Positions 1 to 9,533 are shown, counted from the first letter of the stretch. The stretch: 64,000 bases of DNA from Stenotrophomonas bentonitica (GCF_002887735.1 NZ_PKQP01000005.1:186001-250000), one strand, 5' to 3'. Notes: generated from the letters alone by a model not told the origin. Numbers and translations: made by a program.

Positions 1-1133
1 TGGGTGAGCGCTCATTTGTCCAAATAACACAGTGGAATGCCCGTTTGGGTGAGCAGCTTGCGATTTTTTGGCTGAGTGTTCCAAGGATTTACTATGTATT
101 TGCGTCAATCCTGTCATTTGTAATCTACGCTGGACTTGTCGGAATTTGGTCTCGTGATGAAGGACAGTCGAGTTCGTTCAGTCGATCTGTGATCTACGCA
201 CTTGCGCTGATATGGTTGTTTTGGCCTAGCTATGAGGTGTTTTTCTGGATAACAGCGCAGAGCGCCTACTTCCAGCCGATGATTCTTGTGGTAATTCTGC
301 TTCTTATGTACAGGACGCCGAATGCGATAGATGGTCTGAAACAGTCAGGACTTAAATTCGTATCGGCGCTGTGCCTTGCCGCGCTGGTTGGCGTTTCATT
401 TGAGAATGTACCGCCTGCCCTCGGTGCTTCACTTGGGCTCGTGTTGCTCTTGCGTGGTCGTCAATATTGGACATTCAGGACGATGCTCCCGATTGTAGCG
501 CTCGCCATCACTTGGGCTTCACTGATGCTCGCGCCATCTACTGGAATTCGACGCGCAGCATACGCCCTTATGTATCCTGGCGATCCCAGTGTCATGCATT
601 ACGCAATGCGCGCGAAAAATGTAGCCGCCCAGTTGTTTGGGACAAGTGGATACTTGATATTGGCCGCGTTGGCTTCAAGTGTGTATCTGTGGCGCGTCCA
701 TCAGTGGAGGCAGCAAGTTGTGCTGGGCTGGTCAGTCTCAGTTCTGACCGTCGCAACAGTCGTGGCCGCGCCATATACAGAGCCCCGTGCTTTCATTGTG
801 CCGTGGGCACTGTGGTTCATGTTTGTAATCGCTGCCGCTGTAAGGCTCGACATTCGTCCTGCAGCGCGCACAGTGTTGGCGCTGCTATCTATCTCGAGCC
901 TGTGGTTTCCGTTTCAGGCGCATATGGCGTATGTGGATTTCGCCCGCAGTCTCGACGAGCGGGATGCATACATACGCATTATCGGGCGAACTGATCGCTG
1001 CAACAGTGGAATAGTCGTTGGTCACACTGATCGTCAGTACCCATACAAGTATCTAAATAATCGAGAGCAATGGTATGTCGCCAATCCGGCGTACGTAAGC
1101 GGGTACTATCGTTGCAGAGTAACGGTGCAATGA
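1..1133 (+). CDS. Multi-span membrane protein, 5'-truncated; possible O-antigen glycosyltransferase
   Basis: The frame is open from base 3 and continues left of the window, so the true start is missing; about 376 residues are visible (a TTG at 45 is only an internal candidate). The product is a polytopic inner-membrane protein with roughly nine or ten hydrophobic segments in succession and a short soluble C-terminal tail containing two cysteines (DRCNSG and YYRCRV). It resembles large multi-span GT-C/DUF6056-type proteins of polysaccharide loci, but no catalytic motif can be proved in this fragment. It overlaps the following gtrA by four bases (ATGA), and a gtrB-like gene comes next. In three-gene gtr cassettes the third gene is the serotype-specific multi-span glucosyltransferase that decorates O-antigen in the periplasm, so that role is inferred from context. 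Base composition is AT-richer than the rest of the window. Confidence 0.6.
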   Translation, partial: GERSFVQITQWNARLGEQLAIFWLSVPRIYYVFASILSFVIYAGLVGIWSRDEGQSSSFSRSVIYALALIWLFWPSYEVFFWITAQSAYFQPMILVVILLLMYRTPNAIDGLKQSGLKFVSALCLAALVGVSFENVPPALGASLGLVLLLRGRQYWTFRTMLPIVALAITWASLMLAPSTGIRRAAYALMYPGDPSVMHYAMRAKNVAAQLFGTSGYLILAALASSVYLWRVHQWRQQVVLGWSVSVLTVATVVAAPYTEPRAFIVPWALWFMFVIAAAVRLDIRPAARTVLALLSISSLWFPFQAHMAYVDFARSLDERDAYIRIIGRTDRCNSGIVVGHTDRQYPYKYLNNREQWYVANPAYVSGYYRCRVTVQ

Positions 1134-1501
1134 CTTGCAGGTCGATTAAAGAGTTGATGCGGTATGCCGTGACCGGCGGATTGAACACGCTTATTCATTG
1201 GAGTGTGTTCGGGTTGATGCTGCTGGTCGGAAGCTCTCAGGCGCTGGCGAATCTCGTTGCATTCGTTGTTGCAGTCACGTTTTCATTCTTTATCAATGCT
1301 AGGTGGACGTTCCGCGTTAAACCCAGTCTAAGCAGATACTTAACGATGGTTGTTTCCATGGGTGCTCTCAGTTATGTGGTGGGTAGGCTGGCGGATCATA
1401 TTGGCTTGCACCCTGTCTTGACATTGATCTCATTTTCTGTATTTAGTTTGGCGGCAGGGTTTCTGGTCGCCAGGTTCGTGGTGTTTAGGGAGGTCCGTTG
1501 A
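1130..1501 (+). CDS. gtrA: GtrA-family membrane protein (bactoprenol-linked sugar flippase)
   Basis: A 123-residue protein with four predicted membrane helices, beginning MTCRSIKELMRYAVTGGLN. The arginine/tyrosine stretch followed by GGxxT at the start of helix 1, and FxxNxxWTF between helices 2 and 3 (here FFINARWTF), are the hallmarks of the GtrA family. Members are thought to flip undecaprenyl-phosphate-linked glucose or related sugars across the inner membrane. The ATG at 1130 overlaps the upstream stop (ATGA), and its own stop overlaps the TTG start of the next gene (TTGA), so translational coupling is likely. An in-frame start 60 bases upstream (1070) would add residues inside the preceding gene and is less likely. 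The family call is firm; the sugar carried is unknown. Confidence 0.88.
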   Translation: MTCRSIKELMRYAVTGGLNTLIHWSVFGLMLLVGSSQALANLVAFVVAVTFSFFINARWTFRVKPSLSRYLTMVVSMGALSYVVGRLADHIGLHPVLTLISFSVFSLAAGFLVARFVVFREVR

Positions 1502-2442
1502 AAATTAGCCTTGTCGTGCCCGTCTTCAATGAGGAGGAGGCCGCCCCCATATTTCATAGAGAGTTGCAGGCGATTCCGGGTTTGGAGGCGCATAGTTTAG
1601 AGATCATCTTCGTCAATGATGGCAGTCGAGATCAGACCGAAGCTGTGATCGCTGATCTTGCAATCCGTGACCCGCGGATTATTTTGATAAACTTCTCAAG
1701 AAACTTTGGAAAGGAGCCTGCACTCCTTGCTGGTATAGAGGCTGCGACTGGCGACGTTGTGATTCCAATGGATGTGGATTTGCAAGATCCATTGGAGCTG
1801 CTGCCTGCAATGATCGAGAAGTATGAGAGTGGAGCCCAAGTTGTTTTGGCGCGCCGGGTTGATCGCGGAAATGACGGGTTCTTGAAACGAAATAGCGCCA
1901 GTTACTTCTATCGCATCATTAACGCAATCTCTGACAGCCCGGTGGAAGCTAATGTCGGCGATTTCCGTCTTATGTCGCGGCCTGTTGTGGATGCGATCAA
2001 GCGCCTCCCCGAGAACCGGCTTTTCATGAAGGGATTGCTTAGTTGGGTGGGCTTCCGAACAGAAATAGTGGACTATTCACGCCCTGCAAGATCGGTTGGC
2101 GTGTCGAAGTTCAATGGCTGGAAACTCTGGAACTTCGCGCTTGAAGGAATCACGTCTTTCAGTAGTGCGCCGTTACGCGTCTGGACTTATATTGGCAGCA
2201 CCATTGGTGCGTTTTCCATTATTTACGCGGTTTGGATCGTCATGGTCAAGGTGATCTACGGAAACCCCGTTCCAGGCTACTCATCTCTGTTCGCCGCTAT
2301 TCTCTTCCTGGGAGCGGTTCAGCTGATAGGTATCGGAGTGCTAGGAGAGTACATAGGGCGCATCTACTCAGAGGTTAAGCGTCGTCCGCGCTACATCGTA
2401 CGCAGTCGCTTCACGAGCAACTCGGAGAACTTAGGTGAGTAA
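1498..2442 (+). CDS. gtrB: GtrB-type family-2 glycosyltransferase (polyprenyl-phosphate glycosyltransferase)
   Basis: This 314-residue protein has an N-terminal GT-A domain (residues 1 to about 220): the opening KISLVVPVFNEEE, the nucleotide-binding FVNDGSRD at 38-45, and the metal-binding acidic motif DVDLQD at 92-97. Two C-terminal membrane helices follow (about 230-250 and 262-285). This is the architecture of GtrB/DPM1-like enzymes, which move a sugar from a nucleotide donor to undecaprenyl phosphate on the cytoplasmic face. The start is a TTG overlapping the gtrA stop, with no better ATG nearby. With the GtrA partner and the multi-span protein upstream it makes a complete gtr-type cassette for O-antigen decoration. 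Donor specificity (glucose is typical) cannot be read from sequence. Confidence 0.9.
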   Translation: MKISLVVPVFNEEEAAPIFHRELQAIPGLEAHSLEIIFVNDGSRDQTEAVIADLAIRDPRIILINFSRNFGKEPALLAGIEAATGDVVIPMDVDLQDPLELLPAMIEKYESGAQVVLARRVDRGNDGFLKRNSASYFYRIINAISDSPVEANVGDFRLMSRPVVDAIKRLPENRLFMKGLLSWVGFRTEIVDYSRPARSVGVSKFNGWKLWNFALEGITSFSSAPLRVWTYIGSTIGAFSIIYAVWIVMVKVIYGNPVPGYSSLFAAILFLGAVQLIGIGVLGEYIGRIYSEVKRRPRYIVRSRFTSNSENLGE

Positions 2443-2956
2443 TCGATTGCGATTTTCGTTGATGGCAATGGTGGTGAGTTGCGCCGCCGCAGTTTCCGCA
2501 TGCGCCGAGCGCGTTCCCGAAGCCACTGTTCCTGCCGCGCTGGTGGGGGCCGGTGGAATGACTGACCCCTCTCCCTCAGCCGCGTTGTTAGAGGATTGCA
2601 ACGTAGAGAGGGTGGATGGGCGTCCAGCGTCGGTCGGTGAAAGAAGTTCGTCGCGTCGAATTCTGATTGAAGGCTGGGTTGCGGGCAGCTTAAATGTCTC
2701 TGGCGAGCTCGTAGGGAAGCCTTCAGTCAGGCTCGTGCGCATTCAAGGCAGTGAGCCTGTTGAAGAGATCGAGTTCCCTGCGCAGGCTGTGGCTGGGCGG
2801 GATGATGTAGCTCAAGCACTTGGAAAACCAGGTCTAGCAAGGGCCGGCTTTCAAGTGAATGCGGATATCTCCAATTTGGCACCTGGCCGTTACACTGTTG
2901 CGCCAAAGCGCGGTGCATTCACCTGCGCCAATGTATTCGAGCTGCAAAAATCCTGA
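2435..2956 (+). CDS. Small predicted lipoprotein of unknown function
   Basis: The GTG start lies eight bases inside the end of gtrB, so the gene belongs to the same transcription unit. The 173-residue product has a positively charged N-terminus, a hydrophobic stretch and a lipobox-like VSAC at about residues 20-23, predicting a membrane-anchored lipoprotein. The mature part contains an all-beta-looking region (ILIEGWVAGSLNV, VRLVRIQG, PGRYTVAPKR) and two cysteines (DCNVE near 56 and FTCANV near 165) that could form a disulfide. I do not recognise a named family. Its place at the end of a gtr cassette suggests a role in cell-envelope glycan work, but this is context only. Confidence 0.7.
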   Translation: MSNRLRFSLMAMVVSCAAAVSACAERVPEATVPAALVGAGGMTDPSPSAALLEDCNVERVDGRPASVGERSSSRRILIEGWVAGSLNVSGELVGKPSVRLVRIQGSEPVEEIEFPAQAVAGRDDVAQALGKPGLARAGFQVNADISNLAPGRYTVAPKRGAFTCANVFELQKS

Positions 2957-2997
2957 TGCCCGCACGCGCAAGTAACTGCAAAGGTTGCATTGAATAG

Positions 2998-4097
2998 TCA
3001 CGCAACTGCGTCAGGTGCAATCTTTTCCCGGCGAAGTCGTTTATAGAGATTTTGTCCTGGCACTTCTATGTACCGGTATGTAAGCCCGGCTACCAGTATC
3101 ACGCAAGCCAGGGTGAGCAAGACGCCAGCAATGAACGCTAGGTCGTTACGCCCAATTGATCTGTAAATGGCTTCGTAGATTCCGGATCTTTGCAGTACTC
3201 GATGATCGGAAACTGAACAAGACAGGTGCTGTAGCTTATGAGTCCAAGCCATCGTGTAAAGCGATTGTCCAGCCAAGATGGGAAGCCGGCAATCGAGAGC
3301 GCCACCATCAAGGGGGCGGCGATGGAAAGCAGGATCTCTTCGGGAAGCAGGTTGGGGTGCCGAAGTGCGTAGAGTGTTGTTGCGAGAGTTGCTGTAAATG
3401 CGAGGCCACAGAGTTGACGTTGCTGATTGCTCTTGGCAAGGGGCAGTCCTGCATTGGTTAGATGCAGAATAAGGAAGCCGAGCACGAAGTAGTGGGCGTG
3501 CGAAAGAAGGTATAGTGCGCCGAACTCACCAAGCTGGCTATCGAAGCTCTGTTGATAGTAGGTTTTGCCCAGAATGGCGATCGGACATAGAATGATCCAT
3601 GCAATAACGGCACTTGGGATGTTGCGGATAAGTGCAAGCATCATCGGGAACAGAAAGTAGAAAAGCCACTCGATGCCGATTGACCATCCGCCGCCGACCA
3701 ATCCACTTTGTTTCCCCGGTACTAAGGTGAACAGAAACGTTCCGGAAAGCATGAAGTCAAATAGTGCCGGCATTGGTTGCGCCATTGCCAAGCGAAAAAT
3801 GACACCTATCAGCGCCATAAAGTAGAACAGGGGCGCGATTCGGAAGAAACGCTTCAAGTAGAATGCGCGCACTGAATCGGCATTCCCCATTCGATTGTAG
3901 TAGGCGTTTGCAATTGCGAACGCGCTCAATACAAAGAACACGCGAACGAAAAAGTCCATCCGTCCAGTCAGCGCTGCGGCGCCCTCGTGGACGGGAATGC
4001 CGGAAAGATAGAGAACGTGAAACAGTACTACGCCCAGCGCCGCGAGCCCGCGGACCACGTCCGGACCGTGAATACGACCCTGCGTTTGATCACTCAT
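2998..4097 (-). pseudogene. OafA/YrhL-type acyltransferase-3, broken by a frameshift
   Basis: The N-terminal frame (from ATG at 4097, or GTG at 4109) encodes a typical acyltransferase-3 membrane protein: RGLAALGVVLFHV with the catalytic-type histidine, FFVLSAFAIA, FYLKRFFRIAPLF, and many membrane helices. It ends prematurely at 3138 after PIIEYCKDPES. A second minus-strand frame, open down to 2998, encodes the missing C-terminus (LQRSGIYEAIYRS, a final helix, then YRYIEVPGQNLYKRLRR). Joining them at about 3195 requires one extra base: restoring one G on the plus strand (tgcaGtactc to tgcaGGtactc) gives a continuous ...PIIEY-LQRSG.... Such enzymes O-acetylate O-antigen or other glycans. The gene is inactive or C-terminally altered unless this is a sequencing error. 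Confidence 0.82.
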
Positions 4098-4178
4098 ATC
4101 AAATAGCACCAGTGCTAATGTGGAGCGGGCCGGTACGAATACACGGCCCGCCTCTCCCTTCTTCAGGTGCTGAAAGGC

Positions 4179-5117
4179 CTACAACGCCTTCTCTAGTTCC
4201 GGCAGCAGTGTGAACAAGTCCCCTATCAGACCAATATCGGCGATCTCAAAGATCGGCGAATCCGGATCCTTATTAATGGCGACGATCGTACCAGCATCCT
4301 TGATCCCGGTCAGGTGCTGGATCGCGCCGCTGATGCCCACGGCCACATACAGCTCCGGCGAGATGATCTTGCCGGTCTGGCCAACCTGCAGGTCGCTGGG
4401 CACGTAGCCGGCATCGACCGCCGCACGCGAGGCGCCGACGGCGGCGCCGAGCTTGTCGGCCAGCTGGAAGATGATCTTGAAGTTCTCTTCCGAGCCGACG
4501 CCACGGCCGCCGGAGACCACGCGCTTGGCGCTCTGCAGATCCGGGCGGTCGGTCGCGCCAGCGGCCAGGCCGACGAAGCGGGTGTGGGTCGGCAGGGCCG
4601 CATCCACGCTGACCGCTTCCACAGCAGCGCTGCCGCCCTTGGCCGCTTCCGGCCAGGAGGCCGCACGCACGGTCGCGACCACGATCTGGTCGGCCGGCAC
4701 CTCCACGGTGATGATGGCGTTGCCGGCGTAGATCGGGCGCTTGAAGCTGTGGCTGCCTTCGACGGTCATCAGGTCGGAGACCTGGTTGACGCCCAGCAGG
4801 GCGGCCACGCACGGCATCAGGTCCTTGCCGAAGGTGGTCGAGGGGCCGAATACGTGGGTGTAGCCGGTGGCCAGCTGCGCGATCTGCGGGGCCAGCACCT
4901 GGGCCAGCGCCTGGGCATTGGCGGCGTTGGTCACGGTCAGCACCTTGGCGACGCCGGCCAGCTGGGCGGCCTCGGCAGCCACGGCGGCCGGATCGGCGGC
5001 CAGCACCAGCACATCAATGCTGGCGCCGCTGATCGCGGCGGCCGCACTGACGGTCTTGGCGGTGGCGGCATTGAGCTTGCCATCGTGGTGTTCAGCGACA
5101 ACGAGGATCTTGGTCAT
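4179..5117 (-). CDS. etfA: Electron transfer flavoprotein alpha subunit
   Basis: This 312-residue EtfA/FixB protein starts [16 protein letters not shown] and carries the C-terminal FAD-binding domain (about 190-312) with [10 protein letters not shown], the [21 protein letters not shown] stretch (split here as [10 protein letters not shown] plus [11 protein letters not shown]) and [15 protein letters not shown]. With EtfB it accepts electrons from acyl-CoA and other dehydrogenases and passes them to ETF-ubiquinone oxidoreductase. It follows etfB with a one-base overlap (TAATG). In Xanthomonas, etfA is one border of the LPS cluster (metB being the other), and here the AT-rich glycan genes indeed begin just past its 3' end. 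The call is firm. Confidence 0.97.
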   Translation of the reverse strand: MTKILVVAEHHDGKLNAATAKTVSAAAAISGASIDVLVLAADPAAVAAEAAQLAGVAKVLTVTNAANAQALAQVLAPQIAQLATGYTHVFGPSTTFGKDLMPCVAALLGVNQVSDLMTVEGSHSFKRPIYAGNAIITVEVPADQIVVATVRAASWPEAAKGGSAAVEAVSVDAALPTHTRFVGLAAGATDRPDLQSAKRVVSGGRGVGSEENFKIIFQLADKLGAAVGASRAAVDAGYVPSDLQVGQTGKIISPELYVAVGISGAIQHLTGIKDAGTIVAINKDPDSPIFEIADIGLIGDLFTLLPELEKAL

Positions 5118-5863
5118 TACAGCAACCCCTTCTGCTTGAGTGCGGCGACCAGTTCGGCCGCGTCCTTGACCATCACGCCCTTGCTGCGCTTGACCGGCGC
5201 GGCGTACTGGGTGGTCTTGAAGGTATCAGCGGCATCCACGCCGAGGTCGGCCAGCTGCAGGGTCTCCAGCGGCTTGGCCTTGGCCTTCATGATGTCCGGC
5301 AGCTTGATGAAGCGCGGCTCGTTCAGGCGCAGATCGGTGGTGACCACGGCCGGCAGGTCGACTTCCAGCGTTTCCAGGCCGGCATCGACTTCACGGGTGA
5401 CCGTGGCCTTGCCGTCGGCGATGTGCAGCTTGCTGGCGAAGGTCGCCTGCGGGCGGCCCCACAGCGTGGCCAGCATCTGGCCGGTCTGGTTGGCATCGTC
5501 ATCGATGGCCTGCTTGCCCAGGATCACCAGGTCCGGCTGTTCCTTCTCGACCAGCTTGAGCAGGGCGCGCGCAGCGGTCAGCGGCTGGATGGCCTGGTCG
5601 GTCACGACATGGATGGCGCGGTTGGCGCCCATGGCCAGGCCGTTGCGCAGGTGCGCCTGGGCATCGGCCGGTGCGATCGTGGCAACCACGACCTCGGTGG
5701 CGATGCCCTTGTCGCGCAGGCGCAGCGCTTCTTCCAGGGCGATTTCATCGAACGGGTTGGGGGACAGCTTGACGCCGTCGGTGACCACGCCGGAACCGTC
5801 CGGCTTGACCTGAATGCGGACGTTGTAGTCCACCACGCGCTTGTACGCGACGAGGATTTTCAT
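5117..5863 (-). CDS. etfB: Electron transfer flavoprotein beta subunit
   Basis: The 248-residue protein begins MKILVAYKRVVDYNVRIQ and contains the AMP-binding region with the family signature around VxxREVDxGxExxxxxLPAVVTTDLRLNEPR (seen as REVDAGLETLEVDLP then AVVTTDLRLNEPR). Length and motifs match EtfB throughout. It forms the heterodimeric flavoprotein with EtfA, encoded immediately downstream. A GAAGGATC-like ribosome binding site precedes the ATG. The gene diverges from rmlB across a 261-base region that should hold both promoters. Confidence 0.97.
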   Translation of the reverse strand: MKILVAYKRVVDYNVRIQVKPDGSGVVTDGVKLSPNPFDEIALEEALRLRDKGIATEVVVATIAPADAQAHLRNGLAMGANRAIHVVTDQAIQPLTAARALLKLVEKEQPDLVILGKQAIDDDANQTGQMLATLWGRPQATFASKLHIADGKATVTREVDAGLETLEVDLPAVVTTDLRLNEPRFIKLPDIMKAKAKPLETLQLADLGVDAADTFKTTQYAAPVKRSKGVMVKDAAELVAALKQKGLL

Positions 5864-6124
5864 CTGGAGCTGGATCCTTCAATAACGGGGAAACGTCCGG
5901 TTCTTCGTCCCAGCAACCGGTTCGGGGGTGGGATCGCGATTCTAACTGGCCCGGGCCTACCATGCGAATGCGTATGGTGGCGCGAGCCCATGTTGCGCTG
6001 CGGCATCCGCAAGGGTCCGTTCAACTCGAAACGGGTCGAAATCGACGTCCCGTTGTATCCTGTGCAGCTAATCAGGTGGCCGTAATGCGCGCCTCAGCAT
6101 GGATACGGAACAGGAGAACGGGTA

Positions 6125-7180
6125 GTGCCCACATGGCTTGTCACCGGCGGAGCCGGATTCATTGGCGGTAACTTTGTCCTCGAGGCAGTCGCTAAAGGGG
6201 TGCGCGTCATCAACCTTGATGCGCTGACCTACGCGGGAAATCTGAAGACGCTTTCGTCGCTTGATGGAAACCCGGATCACGTCTTCGTCGAGGGTGATAT
6301 CGGCGATGGTGCACTGGTCTCGCGTCTGCTGGCCGAACATCAGCCGGATGCCGTGCTGAACTTCGCTGCGGAGAGCCACGTGGACCGCTCCATCGATGGC
6401 CCCGGCGCGTTCATCCAGACCAACGTGGTCGGCACCCTGGCCTTGCTTGAAGCCGTGCGCGATTACTGGAAGGCGCTGCCGGCCGACAAGGGCCAGGCGT
6501 TCCGCTTCCTGCACGTGTCCACGGATGAGGTGTACGGCACCCTCGGCGAGACCGGCAAGTTCAGCGAAACCACCCCGTATGCCCCCAACTCGCCGTACTC
6601 GGCGTCCAAGGCGGCCTCGGACCATCTGGTGCGCGCGTTCCACCACACCTACGGGTTGCCGGTGCTGACCACCAACTGCTCCAACAACTACGGCCCGTAT
6701 CACTTCCCCGAGAAGCTGATCCCGCTGGTGATCGCCAAGGCGCTGGCCGGGGAGCCACTGCCGGTGTATGGCGACGGCAAGCAGGTGCGCGACTGGCTGT
6801 TCGTGTCCGACCACTGCGAAGCAATCCGCACCGTGCTGGCCAAGGGCCAGGTGGGCGAGACCTACAACGTCGGCGGCAACTCCGAAAAAGAGAATATCGA
6901 AGTGGTGCACGCCATCTGCGCGCTGCTCGATGCGCGACGCCCGCGCGAGGATGGCCAGCCGCGCAGCAGCCAGATCACCTACGTCGCCGATCGTCCGGGG
7001 CATGACCGCCGCTACGCGATCGACGCCTCCAAGTTGAAGGACCAACTGGGCTGGGAGCCGAAGTACACCTTCGAGCAGGGCATCGGCTTCACGGTGGACT
7101 GGTATCTGGACAATCAGGACTGGGTCAACGGCGTGCTCGACGGCAGTTACCGTTTGCAGCGCATCGGCACCGTAGTCTGA
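6125..7180 (+). CDS. rmlB: dTDP-glucose 4,6-dehydratase
   Basis: RmlB (RfbB), 351 residues, performs the second step of dTDP-L-rhamnose synthesis, turning dTDP-glucose into dTDP-4-keto-6-deoxyglucose with bound NAD. Visible features: the Rossmann motif [11 protein letters not shown] at 5-15, the catalytic STDEVYG segment near 135-141, the SDR active-site motif YSASK near 158-162, and the substrate-binding [17 protein letters not shown] stretch. The start is GTG, chosen because AGGAGAA lies seven bases upstream and because residue 2 onward matches the family N-terminus. First gene of rmlBACD, 17 bases before rmlA. In S. maltophilia this operon supplies rhamnose for LPS. Confidence 0.97.
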   Translation: MPTWLVTGGAGFIGGNFVLEAVAKGVRVINLDALTYAGNLKTLSSLDGNPDHVFVEGDIGDGALVSRLLAEHQPDAVLNFAAESHVDRSIDGPGAFIQTNVVGTLALLEAVRDYWKALPADKGQAFRFLHVSTDEVYGTLGETGKFSETTPYAPNSPYSASKAASDHLVRAFHHTYGLPVLTTNCSNNYGPYHFPEKLIPLVIAKALAGEPLPVYGDGKQVRDWLFVSDHCEAIRTVLAKGQVGETYNVGGNSEKENIEVVHAICALLDARRPREDGQPRSSQITYVADRPGHDRRYAIDASKLKDQLGWEPKYTFEQGIGFTVDWYLDNQDWVNGVLDGSYRLQRIGTVV

Positions 7181-7197
7181 ATCAAGGAAGACATCCA

Positions 7198-8085
7198 ATG
7201 ACTCAACGCAAAGGCATCATCCTGGCCGGTGGCTCCGGCACGCGGCTGTATCCGATCACCAAGGGCGTCAGCAAGCAGCTGTTGCCGGTGTACGACAAGC
7301 CGATGATCTATTACCCGCTCAGCGTGCTGATGCTGGCGGGGATCCGTGAAGTGCTGATCATCAATACGCCGCACGAGCAGGCCTTGTTCCAGCAGCTGCT
7401 GGGCGATGGGTCGCAGTGGGGCATGGACATCCAGTACGCCGCCCAGCCGAGTCCCGACGGGCTGGCGCAGGCCTATCTGATTGGCCGCGAGTTCCTTGAC
7501 GGAAAGCCGAGCTGCCTCGTTCTGGGCGACAACGTGTTTTATGGCCATGGCCTGACCGACGTGCTCAAGCGTGCCGATGCCCGCGAGAGCGGCGCCACGG
7601 TGTTCGGCTACTGGGTCAACGACCCCGAGCGCTATGGCGTGGCCGAGTTCGACAAGGATGGCAAGGTTGTCGGTCTGGTCGAGAAGCCTGCCGAGCCCCG
7701 TTCCAACTACGCGGTGACCGGCCTGTACTTCTACGATGGCAAGGCCAGCGACTACGCGGCTGAACTCAAGCCGTCGCCACGCGGTGAGCTGGAAATCACG
7801 GATCTCAACCAGCGCTACCTGGATGAAGGCGCGCTGCAGCTGGAGCCGCTCGGCCGTGGTTACGCCTGGCTGGATACCGGCACGCACCAGTCGCTGCTGG
7901 AGGCCTCCAACTTCATCGAGACGATCCAGACCCGTCAGGGCCTGCAGGTCTGCTGCCCGGAAGAAATCGCCTTTGGTCAGGGCTGGATCACCGCCGAGCA
8001 GCTGGAAGCGCTGGCAGCGCCGCTGATCAAGAATGGGTACGGCCAGTATCTTCATAAACTGGCTGTGCGAGGAGTCGTGCCGTGA
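7198..8085 (+). CDS. rmlA: Glucose-1-phosphate thymidylyltransferase
   Basis: RmlA (RfbA), 295 residues, makes dTDP-glucose from dTTP and glucose-1-phosphate, the entry step to dTDP-rhamnose. The nucleotidyltransferase signature [20 protein letters not shown] sits at residues 10-29, followed by [11 protein letters not shown], the [11 protein letters not shown] metal/base region, and [16 protein letters not shown] near the C-terminus. The ATG is preceded by AAGGAAGA. The gene ends in a GTGA overlap with rmlC, so the two are translationally coupled. The glucose-1-phosphate is probably supplied by SpgM, encoded in the convergent unit downstream. Confidence 0.97.
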   Translation: MTQRKGIILAGGSGTRLYPITKGVSKQLLPVYDKPMIYYPLSVLMLAGIREVLIINTPHEQALFQQLLGDGSQWGMDIQYAAQPSPDGLAQAYLIGREFLDGKPSCLVLGDNVFYGHGLTDVLKRADARESGATVFGYWVNDPERYGVAEFDKDGKVVGLVEKPAEPRSNYAVTGLYFYDGKASDYAAELKPSPRGELEITDLNQRYLDEGALQLEPLGRGYAWLDTGTHQSLLEASNFIETIQTRQGLQVCCPEEIAFGQGWITAEQLEALAAPLIKNGYGQYLHKLAVRGVVP

Positions 8086-8639
8086 AGATCATTGAAACCA
8101 AGCTGCCGGGCTGTGTTGTGATCGAGCCGGCGGTGTTCGGCGACGAGCGCGGCTTCTTCTTCGAGACGTGGAACGCGGCCCGCTTCGGTGAACATGGACT
8201 GCCGACGAAGTTCGTGCAAAGCAACGTGTCAAGTTCGGCAAAGGGTGTGCTGCGCGGCTTGCATTACCAGTGGCCGCGGCCGCAGGGCAAACTGGTCAGC
8301 GTGCTGGAAGGCGAGGTCTACGACGTTGCGGTGGATATCCGTCGCGGCTCGCCGACCTTCGGCCAGTGGGCCGCGGTGGTGCTGAGTGCGGAGAACAAGA
8401 AGCAGTTCTGGATTCCGGAAGGCTTCGCGCATGGTTTTGCCGTGCTCTCCGAGCGGGCGATTTTCAGCTACCTGTGCACCGAGGTGTACCTGAAGGACTT
8501 CGACGCCGGCGTGCGCTGGAACGACGCCGACATCGCGGTTGACTGGCCGATCAGTGCACCGACGCTCTCGGGCAAGGATGAGGTCGCGCCGTTCCTGAAG
8601 GACATCGCCGAGGACCGCCTGCCGGTCTACCAGCCGTGA
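8082..8639 (+). CDS. rmlC: dTDP-4-dehydrorhamnose 3,5-epimerase
   Basis: RmlC (RfbC), 185 residues, is the cupin-fold 3,5-epimerase of rhamnose synthesis. It shows the conserved FxExWN opening ([11 protein letters not shown]), the substrate loop LRGLHYQWP with the catalytic histidine, [16 protein letters not shown], and the [11 protein letters not shown] strand pair. The start is GTG in a four-base overlap with rmlA, and its stop overlaps the rmlD start in the same way. Normal family length, no anomalies. Confidence 0.97.
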   Translation: MKIIETKLPGCVVIEPAVFGDERGFFFETWNAARFGEHGLPTKFVQSNVSSSAKGVLRGLHYQWPRPQGKLVSVLEGEVYDVAVDIRRGSPTFGQWAAVVLSAENKKQFWIPEGFAHGFAVLSERAIFSYLCTEVYLKDFDAGVRWNDADIAVDWPISAPTLSGKDEVAPFLKDIAEDRLPVYQP

Positions 8640-9526
8640 CGATCCTGCTGCTGGGGGCCAATGGCCAGCTCGGCCAGGAACTGCAACGCGCGCTGGCCCC
8701 GCTGGGTACGATCGTAGCGACCACGCGCAGCGGCGCGCTGCCCGATGGCAGCGCGTGCGAAGTGGCCGACTTCGATCAGCCCGCCTCGCTGGCCGCACTG
8801 CTGGACCGCGTCCAGCCGACGGTGGTGGTCAATGCCGCCGCTTACACGGCGGTCGACCGCGCCGAGGGCGACCGCGATGCCGCGTTCCGCGCCAATGCTG
8901 AAGCGCCGGGCGTGCTGGCGCAGTGGTGCGCGCGGGCCGGCGTCCCATTGGTGCATTACTCCACCGATTACGTGTTCGACGGGCAGGGCACGCGCCCGTA
9001 CCGGGAAGACGATGCGACCGCCCCGCTGGGCGTGTATGGCGCCAGCAAGCTGGCCGGTGAGCAGGCCATCCGTGCGGCCGGTGGACGCCACCTGATCTTC
9101 CGCACGGCCTGGGTATACGCCTCGCACAGCGCCAACTTCCTGCGCACGATGCTGCGGGTGGGGGCCGAGCGCGACGTCCTGCGTGTGGTGGCTGATCAGG
9201 TCGGTACGCCGACGCCGGCAGCGTTGATTGCCGATGTGACCGCGCAGGCGCTGCAGCACGACGGCGCACTGTCGGGCACGTGGCATCTGACCGCCAAGGG
9301 CGAGACCAGCTGGCACGGCTTTGCCGAAGCGATCTTTGCGGAGGCGGTGGCAACAGGCGTGCTGCCGCGGGCGCCGAAAGTCGAGGCGATCACTACGGCC
9401 GAGTACCCGACGCCGGCCAAGCGCCCCGCCTATTCGCACCTGGATGTGGCGAAGCTGGAGCAGGACTTCGGCGTCGTGCTGCCGAGCTGGCAGGACGGCC
9501 TGACGCGGGTCATCGCGGACGGTTGA
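8636..9526 (+). CDS. rmlD: dTDP-4-dehydrorhamnose reductase
   Basis: RmlD (RfbD), 296 residues, reduces dTDP-4-keto-L-rhamnose to dTDP-L-rhamnose. Motifs: the NAD(P)-binding GANGQLGQEL at 7-16, VNAAAYTAVDRAE, the YSTDYVFDG segment, and the catalytic YGASKLAGE. A GTG start overlaps the rmlC stop (GTGA). It is the last gene of the operon: eight bases after its stop begins a GTAG-type inverted-repeat pair, then a strong terminator shared with the convergent xanB. Confidence 0.97.
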   Translation: MTILLLGANGQLGQELQRALAPLGTIVATTRSGALPDGSACEVADFDQPASLAALLDRVQPTVVVNAAAYTAVDRAEGDRDAAFRANAEAPGVLAQWCARAGVPLVHYSTDYVFDGQGTRPYREDDATAPLGVYGASKLAGEQAIRAAGGRHLIFRTAWVYASHSANFLRTMLRVGAERDVLRVVADQVGTPTPAALIADVTAQALQHDGALSGTWHLTAKGETSWHGFAEAIFAEAVATGVLPRAPKVEAITTAEYPTPAKRPAYSHLDVAKLEQDFGVVLPSWQDGLTRVIADG

Positions 9527-9533
9527 CCCAGGC

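Noticed and set aside
5864..6124. Possible riboswitch or small RNA between etfB and rmlB
   Set aside because: The 261-base gap shows no conserved aptamer-like pattern or strong hairpin that I could recognise; an ordinary divergent promoter region explains it.
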